Below, piece after piece: positions 1 through 5,433 of a DNA stretch of 8,521 nucleotides. The notes below the pieces were generated by a model, which was not told the origin of the DNA, made no database searches, and saw nothing but the letters and a program-made list of their open reading frames with translations. The stretch lies in the NCBI GenBank assembly GCA_018903055.1, contig JAHIPW010000031.1, positions 1 through 8,521 on the forward strand, in the 5' to 3' direction. A program made the position numbers and the translations under genes. This DNA comes from a bacterium (GTDB lineage: Bacteria > UBP18 > UBA7526). Each line of letters starts with the position of its first letter. Within the stretch, counting starts at the first letter, position 1.

Positions 1-1
1 G

Positions 2-1357
<1,356 letters not shown>

Positions 1358-1362
1358 GTGTA

Positions 1363-1484
1363 CAGTAACCAGCGAACAGTAACCAGTGAGATAGGGTTTA
1401 CGGTTAACGGTGTACGGTTTACGGTGAAAAAACGGTAAACTGTAAACAGCGAGGCCAAAGGCCGAGCGGGTAAACTGTAAACTA
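1363..1484. repeat. Heptamer arrays filling the flavoprotein-GDH gap
   Basis: The 150-bp gap contains three arrays. 1363-1390 is four 7-mers of consensus CAGYRAV. 1396-1423 is four 7-mers of consensus GTKWACG. 1436-1449 and 1471-1484 are two plus two 7-mers of consensus TAAACWR, roughly the reverse complement of the second array. The 21-nt spacer between the last two halves (1450-1470, three times seven) holds a hairpin: GGCC-AAA-GGCC at 1453-1463, flanked by GA on both sides (possible tandem G-A mismatches) and closed by GC pairs. No terminator-like T tract follows. Confidence 0.85.
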
Positions 1485-1495
1485 TATTTTGAATG

Positions 1496-1501
1496 AGGAG
1501 G
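1496..1501 (+). promoter_or_regulatory. Ribosome binding site deciding the GDH start
   Basis: AGGAGG ends six bases before ATG 1508. The upstream in-frame ATG at 1493 overlaps the site itself, so translation should begin at 1508. Confidence 0.8.
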
Positions 1502-1507
1502 AATGCG

Positions 1508-2791
1508 ATGACCAGAGATTACCGGAAGGGAATGCAATTTCTAGCTGATGCTCGGGAGCGTTTGGATATGGTGGCCAAGAAGTTAAAACTGGATTCAGGA
1601 CTGGTGGATAAACTCAAGTTTCCTAAGCGGGCCTTGATCGTCTCCGTCCCGGTCAAGATGGATAATGGGCGTTTAAAAGTATTCACTGGCTATCGGGTGC
1701 AGCATAACCTGGATCGGGGTCCAGGAAAGGGCGGAATAAGGTATCATCCTGAGGTTACCTTGGAAGAAGTTACTACCTTAGCCATGCTCATGACCTGGAA
1801 GTGCGCCGTAGTGAATATTCCCTTTGGAGGAGCAAAAGGGGGAATATACTGTAACCCCAGGGAGATGTCTTTAAAAGAACTGGAGGGCTTGACTAGAAGG
1901 TTTACCTATGAGATTATGATGATGATCGGTCCGGAGAAGGATATTCCGGCTCCCGATGTCTATACCAATCCCCAGACCATGTCCTGGATGATGGATACTT
2001 ATAGTATGCATCAGGGGTTTTCTGTTCCCGGGGTGGTTACGGGAAAGCCCGTTGACCTGGGAGGTTCTAAAGGGAGGCTTGATGCTACGGGAAGAGGGGT
2101 AATGTTTGCTACTCGCGAGGGGTTAAAACACCTTGGCCTTTCCTTGAAAGGAGCAACGGTCGCTATCCAGGGATTCGGAAATGTAGGAAGCGCCAGCGCC
2201 AGGTTGTTGCGCGAGGCAGGAGCAAAGATTATAGCGGTCAGTGATATCAGTGGTGGCCTGTTCGATCCGGAAGGGATAGATATTCCTTCCCTGATAGCCT
2301 ATATTAAGAAAAGTAAGGATAAACTCCTCAAAGGATTTAAAGGACCCAAGTTCGTTAGCAATCCTAAGAGAGCGAATGAGAAACTATTTAGTCTAAAGGT
2401 CGATGTTCTCATTCCCGCTGCCTTAGAGAACCAGATCACCAGTGAGAATGCCCATCGCATAAGAGCAAGAATGATTACTGAGGCCGCCAATGGCCCTATT
2501 ACTCCCAGAGCAGATAAGATATTAGCCAAGAAGAAAGTCTTCGTCATTCCTGATATCCTGGCCAATGCCGGTGGAGTGGTGGTATCCTACTTCGAATGGG
2601 TCCAGGACACCCAGGCCCTCTTCTGGAAGGAGAAGGAGGTCAATACCAAGTTAGAGGAGATCATGACCGAGGCCTTCTATGATGTATTGCGCACTTCAAA
2701 GAAACATAGAGTAGATATGAGGATGGCCGCCTATATGCTTGCCGTCTCAAGGGTGGCAGAGGCTACAAGACTACGAGGAATCTATCCTTAA
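1508..2791 (+). CDS. gdhA: Glutamate dehydrogenase, Glu/Leu/Phe/Val dehydrogenase family
   Basis: 427 residues, normal for hexameric GDH. It interconverts glutamate and 2-oxoglutarate plus ammonia with NAD(P)(H) in the cytoplasm. Visible hallmarks: substrate-binding GGIRYHP, the PFGGAKGG motif with the catalytic lysine near residue 110, PAPDV with the conserved aspartate near 150, and the dinucleotide fold GFGNVG at about 222-227 followed by a strand ending VSD. The acidic residue there is often linked to NAD preference, but I would not assign cofactor use from it alone. The C-terminal NAGGVVVSYFEWVQD block is intact. The start at 1508 is chosen from the AGGAGG six bases upstream. The gene is separated from both neighbours by repeat-filled gaps of about 150 bp. 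Its glutamate product is the amino donor for the DapL encoded downstream. Leucine or other amino acid dehydrogenases are less likely given the length and motif set. Confidence 0.95.
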   Translation: MTRDYRKGMQFLADARERLDMVAKKLKLDSGLVDKLKFPKRALIVSVPVKMDNGRLKVFTGYRVQHNLDRGPGKGGIRYHPEVTLEEVTTLAMLMTWKCAVVNIPFGGAKGGIYCNPREMSLKELEGLTRRFTYEIMMMIGPEKDIPAPDVYTNPQTMSWMMDTYSMHQGFSVPGVVTGKPVDLGGSKGRLDATGRGVMFATREGLKHLGLSLKGATVAIQGFGNVGSASARLLREAGAKIIAVSDISGGLFDPEGIDIPSLIAYIKKSKDKLLKGFKGPKFVSNPKRANEKLFSLKVDVLIPAALENQITSENAHRIRARMITEAANGPITPRADKILAKKKVFVIPDILANAGGVVVSYFEWVQDTQALFWKEKEVNTKLEEIMTEAFYDVLRTSKKHRVDMRMAAYMLAVSRVAEATRLRGIYP

Positions 2792-2918
2792 CACGGATTA
2801 CCCAATGCGCTTCGCTTGCATTGGAGAGAGCATAAATATTAAGCATTGGCACGGATTGATTACGGATTCACACAGATTTATCCGTGCTCATCCGTGTTGT
2901 AATCTGTGCTAATCTGTG
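2792..2918. repeat. Inverted pair of decamer arrays with an inserted hairpin, dapF leader
   Basis: Read on the - strand, 2877-2792 holds ATCTGTG, ATCCGTA, ATCCGTG, then a hairpin insert, then ATCCGTG. Read on the + strand, 2880-2918 holds ATCCGTG, ATCCGTG, ATCTGTG, ATCTGTG with start-to-start spacing 10, 12, 10. The two four-unit arrays face each other and could pair as a long imperfect stem. The forward array ends 27 bp before the dapF ATG. Confidence 0.85.
2802..2824 (-). repeat. Hairpin element copy A (inserted in decamer array)
   Basis: Perfect 7-bp arms CCAATGC and GCATTGG around a 9-nt loop. On the - strand the surrounding 67 nt (2858-2792) match 5337-5404 with about eight substitutions and one indel. 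The two outermost pairs of the stem differ between copies but stay paired in both. Confidence 0.85.
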
Positions 2919-2945
2919 CATAAAGAGATTTACAAAGAGAAAGAG

Positions 2946-3863
2946 ATGATTAAGTTTACTAAAATGTCTGCCAGCGGGAATGACTTTGTTGTGATAGATA
3001 ATCGGGAAAAGCAGATCCTGGATACTGGATCCTGGATGCTGGATTTTGTGAGAAAAGTTTGCAAGCGAAAGATGGGTATAGGGGCGGATGGGGTGCTTTT
3101 AATAGAAAGTTCTTCTAAGGCCGATTTCAAGATGAGGGTCTTCAATCCCGATGGGGGAGAGGTCGAGATGTGTGGTAATGGAGCAAGATGTGTAGCATTG
3201 TATGAGTCCAAAGTCTCCCTCGGGGATCTCGAGTCCCCTCGGGACGAGAGGCAAGGTCCCCCGAAGGACAAGCCTACGGGGCAGGCAAAGTCCAAAGTCC
3301 AAGGTCGAAACCCGAAACCCGAAACCCGAAACCCGAAACTCAAAATCGAAACCAGGGCGGGGATTTTGGAAGCAGAGGTTGCCTCTGGTGATAGAGTAAA
3401 AATAAAAATGGGTGAACCCACCGACACCAGATTGAATTTTAATCTTTTAGTAGACAATAAAGAATATAAGGTCCATAGTATCAACACCGGTGTTCCCCAT
3501 GTTGTTCTCTTTACAGAGGATTTAGAAAAAGCAAAAGTAAAAGAAATAGGAAAAAAGATCAGGTATCACCAGAAATTTGCCCCTGCGGGAACGAATGTCA
3601 ATTTTATAAAAGTAAGGGATAAGGATTCCCTTGATATCAGGACCTATGAGAGGGGGGTAGAGGATGAGACCTTAGCCTGTGGGACAGGGGCCTGCGCCAG
3701 TGCCATCGTCTCCCATCTATTGGGCAGAACAAAATCTCCCACTAAGATGTATACCAAAAGCGGTTCTATCCTGACAATATACTTTGATTCCTCTGATGCC
3801 AAGATTACCAATCTTTATTTGGAGGGGGATGCGGAAATTATCTATCAAGGAGAGCTAGTTTAG
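2946..3863 (+). CDS. dapF: Diaminopimelate epimerase with in-frame repeat-derived insert
   Basis: 305 residues, against about 275 usual. DapF converts LL-diaminopimelate to meso-diaminopimelate, the last shared step to lysine and peptidoglycan. The two catalytic cysteines are present in their motifs: Cys76 in MCGNGARC and Cys245 in ACGTGAC. GNDFVVID at the N terminus and GIGADG are also conserved. ATG 2946 is preferred because family similarity (MIKFTKM) begins there; the GTG at 2916 lies inside the upstream repeat array. The ribosome binding site is weak (purine-rich AGAGAAAGAG). Odd: residues 87-131 (3204-3338), right after the first active-site motif, are repeat-derived and replace a stretch of about 11 residues in E. 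coli DapF as I remember it, an excess of about 34. A second array encodes residues near 24-33. The frame is kept throughout and the C-terminal domain is normal, so the enzyme is probably active. dapL lies downstream past an accessory stretch. Confidence 0.95.
   Translation: MIKFTKMSASGNDFVVIDNREKQILDTGSWMLDFVRKVCKRKMGIGADGVLLIESSSKADFKMRVFNPDGGEVEMCGNGARCVALYESKVSLGDLESPRDERQGPPKDKPTGQAKSKVQGRNPKPETRNPKLKIETRAGILEAEVASGDRVKIKMGEPTDTRLNFNLLVDNKEYKVHSINTGVPHVVLFTEDLEKAKVKEIGKKIRYHQKFAPAGTNVNFIKVRDKDSLDIRTYERGVEDETLACGTGACASAIVSHLLGRTKSPTKMYTKSGSILTIYFDSSDAKITNLYLEGDAEIIYQGELV
3015..3042 (+). repeat. Four-copy heptamer array inside dapF (N-terminal)
   Basis: Four 7-mers of consensus ATNCTGG, in frame, encoding part of ILDTGSWMLD between the conserved GNDFVVID strand and the KRKMGIGADG block. 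From remembered DapF sequences this loop is only a few residues longer than usual, so the array occupies a tolerant loop. Confidence 0.8.
3204..3338 (+). repeat. Composite repeat insert inside dapF
   Basis: In order: one TCCAAAG unit (3207-3213); a GC-rich spacer rich in small hairpins, such as GTCC/GGAC at 3256-3269 and GCCT/AGGC at 3272-3286; then TCCAAAG and TCCAAGG (3291-3304); then GAAACCC four times plus GAAAC (3307-3339, 33 nt). The whole is an exact multiple of three with no stop. It encodes a charged, proline-rich, probably disordered 45-residue loop. Confidence 0.88.
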
Positions 3864-3897
3864 CGTAACAAGATGTAAAAAGGGGAAAGCTAGACTT

Positions 3898-4023
3898 AAT
3901 TTCCAATTCCCAATTTCTAATTTCCAATGAAATTTTCAATGCCAGAATGTCAAAAATTTTTAGAAATTAGACATTAAAACATTAGACATTTTGTTAGAAA
4001 TTGGATATTAGGTATTAGAAATT
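3898..4023. repeat. Inverted heptamer arrays downstream of dapF
   Basis: 3898-3925 is four 7-mers of consensus AATTYCY. 3996-4023 is four 7-mers with AGAAATT first and last, the reverse orientation of the same theme. Between them 3962-3990 holds AGAAATT, AGACATT, an 8-bp variant and AGACATT. The AT-rich arrays could fold back on each other. No gene is seen from 3864 to 4225 (362 bp); the remainder of that stretch holds the 33-bp repeat at 4058 and a structured leader. Confidence 0.8.
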
Positions 4024-4057
4024 TTGGGTATTTTCATTTTCCTACTTGCTCCAGGGA

Positions 4058-4090
4058 GCCTATCTTATTAGTACAGATAAACCTATGTTA
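4058..4090 (+). repeat. 33-bp direct repeat, copy 1
   Basis: Matches 4524-4556 with two mismatches over 33 bp, running from GCCTATCTTAT to AACCTATGTTA. Similarity stops sharply after TGTTA on the right. Confidence 0.85.
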
Positions 4091-4137
4091 TATGAAAAAA
4101 TAAAATCATATAAAAAAGCAACCTAGCTGATCTTGTT

Positions 4138-4178
4138 CTGCCGTTAAAGCGGCTCCACAAGGCAGCTGATTCTAGCCG
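4138..4178 (+). other. Possible structured segment before the small lysine-rich ORF
   Basis: Several competing short stems are visible: CTGCC/GGCAG (4138-4142 with 4161-4165), GCCG/CGGC (4140-4143 with 4150-4153) and CGGCT/AGCCG (4150-4154 with 4174-4178). It resembles no riboswitch I recognise and lies upstream of the likely promoter -10, so it may be DNA structure rather than leader RNA. Confidence 0.25.
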
Positions 4179-4193
4179 TTAAGTTTTTATAAT
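4166..4193 (+). promoter_or_regulatory. Candidate sigma70-type promoter for the small ORF
   Basis: A perfect TATAAT at 4188-4193 with a weak -35 (CTGATT, 4166-4171) at 16 bp. Predicted transcription start is near 4200, giving a leader of about 25 nt that carries the strong ribosome binding site at 4211. Confidence 0.4.
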
Positions 4194-4225
4194 TTCAAAC
4201 TTTTCGAAAGGGAGGTGAAGAAGTT

Positions 4226-4318
4226 ATGGGAGATAAAGGTAAGAAGGATAGGGATAAGCAATCAAGACAAACACAAGCAAAAAAGGACGCAAAAAAGAAA
4301 AAACAAGAAAGACGATAG
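4226..4318 (+). CDS. Small lysine-rich basic protein, 30 residues
   Basis: ATG 4226 to TAG 4316-4318. It is preceded by GGAGGTG at 4211-4217, eight bases from the start, the best ribosome binding site in this half of the window, and by a candidate TATAAT. The peptide begins MGDKGKKDRDKQ and is almost entirely K, R, Q, D and A, with no hydrophobic core, cysteine or membrane segment. It is therefore likely disordered or helical only on binding something acidic. Very similar MGDKGKKD-type small proteins occur, as I recall, in many unrelated bacteria without a known function. The strong translation signal and that recurring N terminus are why I call it a gene rather than chance. Nucleic-acid or ribosome association is a guess from charge alone. 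Downstream it runs directly into an 8-bp and 7-bp repeat array. Confidence 0.7.
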   Translation: MGDKGKKDRDKQSRQTQAKKDAKKKKQERR

Positions 4319-4327
4319 CTCGAAAAT

Positions 4328-4423
4328 CAGTTTGACAGTGTGACAGTTAGGCAGTGGGACAGTTGCAGGCTACAGGCTGCAAGATACAAGAAACAAGATA
4401 CAAGTTACAGGTTGTAAGATACA
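4328..4423 (+). repeat. Octamer array followed directly by heptamer array
   Basis: 4328-4367 is five 8-mers starting CAGT (CAGTTTGA, CAGTGTGA and variants). 4368-4423 is eight 7-mers, mostly AGATACA or close variants with GGCTRCA at the start. The switch from period 8 to period 7 is immediate. From 4424 to 4461 I see nothing. Confidence 0.85.
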
Positions 4424-4461
4424 TGCTTGTGACAATAATACAGTAGAGTGTGAATAGCTTT

Positions 4462-4523
4462 ATCTGTGCTAATCCGTGTCATTTAATCCGTGCTAATCTG
4501 TGAATATTGCCGAACAAAGTGAG
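4462..4523 (+). repeat. Decamer array (10-14-10) with conserved tail
   Basis: ATCTGTG at 4462, ATCCGTG at 4472 and 4486, ATCTGTG at 4496: spacing 10, 14, 10. It is followed by a tail GCCGAACAAAGTGAGG (4508-4523) that recurs just before dapL (5411-5426). The first three units plus flanks are identical to 5314-5345. Confidence 0.9.
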
Positions 4524-4556
4524 GCCTATCTTATCAGGACAGATAAACCTATGTTA
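4524..4556 (+). repeat. 33-bp direct repeat, copy 2
   Basis: Second copy of the element at 4058, two mismatches. Contains TTATC/GATAA arms and ends in the TGTTA that begins the inverted repeat bounding the two-gene module. Confidence 0.85.
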
Positions 4557-4610
4557 GGCACGTTCAATGAGAAATATGCACCGTAAATCAATGTTGAGGT
4601 AACAAATAGA

Positions 4611-4946
4611 ATGATTCACATTATACGCACTCGGGCTACCAAAGAACAACTGGACGAAATGCTCCAGACTCTTTGCGCCTATGTCAAATTGGCAGTGGAT
4701 ATTCAGCGTGGTATCCTCGCAGGCGGCGGCCCGCTTCATGCGGACTGTGAATCTGCCCTGCTTGAAGATGGCAGTAAACAGGAAGATATTTGGGGAGCAG
4801 ATTGGAATCCACAAACCCAACAGGTGACTTATGAAGCGCTCATTAATATCCGTCCGCGTCAGAACAATCGGTCAATGGATATTCTTGATCCAACCGTTCG
4901 AGAGCGCGTTACTCAAATTACTCAGCAGTTGTTAGAGGGCGTATGA
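4611..4946 (+). CDS. DUF5674 family protein
   Basis: 111 residues from ATG 4611, with GAGGT (4596-4600) ten bases upstream. It shows the pattern I associate with DUF5674: N-terminal IIRTRATKEQLDEML, a central VDIQRGILAGGGPLHADCE, then LLEDGSKQEDIWGADW and a C-terminal INIRPRQNNRSMDI with a final helix. The conserved HAD and GSKQED-W segments are polar and could form an active or binding site, but no biochemical role is established to my knowledge. It is soluble, with no signal peptide or membrane segment. Its stop overlaps the start of the next gene by ATGA, implying coupled translation. Codon use (CGN arginine, GC-rich third positions) and the flanking 10-bp inverted repeat suggest horizontal origin. 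It is not related to the dap genes around it. Confidence 0.8.
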   Translation: MIHIIRTRATKEQLDEMLQTLCAYVKLAVDIQRGILAGGGPLHADCESALLEDGSKQEDIWGADWNPQTQQVTYEALINIRPRQNNRSMDILDPTVRERVTQITQQLLEGV

Positions 4947-5290
4947 GAGATTGGACTCTTATCCGAGAACGATATTTACGCGACGAGCTCCCGATTCGTC
5001 TGGGCGGGTTGGCGGCGAATTTGGCTCGTATCAAGTCCTTTTCGACCCATGCTGCGAATTATGAAGTGGTCGAAAGCCTGTTGGACGAAAGCAAGTTTTT
5101 CATTGAGTGGACAGCTATTGACGCGGACCTGAACACGGCGGCGGAGTTGGTTGAGTTACAAATTCAGTTGGCTCGCTGGCAACGCACCTGGGCAAGCATT
5201 TGGGCAGACCCCGCACAACGACTGAAGATCGTTGAAGAGTCACGTCTCTGGTCAGAACGTGTCCTGGACATGTCAGGTCTGTTGCGCTAA
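4943..5290 (+). CDS. Uncharacterised helical protein coupled to DUF5674
   Basis: 115 residues. ATG 4943 overlaps the DUF5674 stop by four bases, with GAGGG (4935-4939) close upstream. I do not recognise a named domain. The sequence is mostly helical in character: a basic N terminus (RDWTLIRERYLRDELPIRLGG), then LAANLARIKSF, a segment ending ESKFFIEWTA, and a tryptophan-rich LARWQRTWASIW helix before an acidic/basic tail. No cysteine, metal motif, signal peptide or membrane span is visible. I have an impression of similar proteins paired with DUF5674 elsewhere, mainly cyanobacteria, but cannot verify it. The tight pairing of two small ORFs in a mobile-looking segment is compatible with a toxin-antitoxin-like or partner-protein arrangement; that is inference only. 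Confidence 0.7.
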   Translation: MRDWTLIRERYLRDELPIRLGGLAANLARIKSFSTHAANYEVVESLLDESKFFIEWTAIDADLNTAAELVELQIQLARWQRTWASIWADPAQRLKIVEESRLWSERVLDMSGLLR

Positions 5291-5314
5291 CGCTATGTGC
5301 CTAACAACTCAATT

Positions 5315-5426
5315 ATCTGTGCTAATCCGTGTCATTTAATCCGTGTCAATGCTTAATCATTTATGCTCTCTAGAATGCCAGCGAAGCGCATTCTGTAATC
5401 TGTGAAGATTGCCGAACAAAGTGAGG
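5315..5426 (+). repeat. Decamer array interrupted by hairpin element, dapL leader
   Basis: ATCTGTG at 5315, ATCCGTG at 5325 and 5339 (spacing 10, 14), then ATCTGTG at 5398. Removing 49 nt between the third and fourth unit restores spacing 10, as in the intact copy at 4462. The tail GCCGAACAAAGTGAGG (5411-5426) follows, and its GTGAGG serves as the dapL ribosome binding site seven bases before ATG 5434. Confidence 0.9.
5372..5394 (+). repeat. Hairpin element copy B (inserted in decamer array)
   Basis: Perfect 7-bp arms AGAATGC and GCATTCT around a 9-nt loop containing AGCGAAGC. It is the same element as copy A at 2802-2824 in opposite orientation, with the two outer base pairs changed on both arms so that pairing is kept. 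Confidence 0.85.
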
Positions 5427-5433
5427 CTTATCT

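Larger units (their letters stand above)
4552..5306. mobile_element. Putative acquired two-gene cassette with 10-bp inverted ends
   Basis: TGTTAGGCAC (4552-4561) and GTGCCTAACA (5297-5306) are perfect reverse complements. They contain GTTAGGC and GCCTAAC, matching the integron attC core forms GTTRRRY and RYYYAAC, in the order expected for one cassette lying between two attC sites. The coding DNA is tight against the right end (stop codon six bases before it). Codon use differs from neighbours: arginine is nearly all CGN here, mostly AGR elsewhere. Complete attC sites are not present on either side, and no integrase is in the window, so this is a remnant at best. Confidence 0.35.

Noticed and set aside
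1483-1488. TATATT as a promoter -10 for glutamate dehydrogenase
   Set aside because: It overlaps the end of a repeat array and no acceptable -35 lies 16-18 bp upstream.
2802-2824. Intrinsic terminator after glutamate dehydrogenase
   Set aside because: The stem is perfect but no T tract follows on either strand, and the same hairpin recurs as an insert within a repeat array before dapL.
2916-2945. dapF starting at GTG 2916
   Set aside because: The extra ten residues lie in repeat DNA and have no family counterpart; MIKFTKM at 2946 is the normal DapF N terminus.
3202-3399. 65-codon + strand ORF inside dapF
   Set aside because: Alternative frame of the repeat insert without its own ribosome binding site; dapF motifs are clear in the main frame.
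2930-3487. 185-codon ORF on the - strand over dapF
   Set aside because: Shadow of dapF created by the low-stop repeat insert.
4328-4423. Possible CRISPR array
   Set aside because: Units are 7-8 bp, contiguous and degenerate; there are no 25-40 bp repeats with unique spacers and no cas gene.
4524-4559. Complete integron attC site
   Set aside because: GCCTATC is not a proper RYYYAAC core and the distance to GTTAGGC is only 36 bp, shorter than known attC sites; no matching GTTRRRY lies downstream of 5299 within range.
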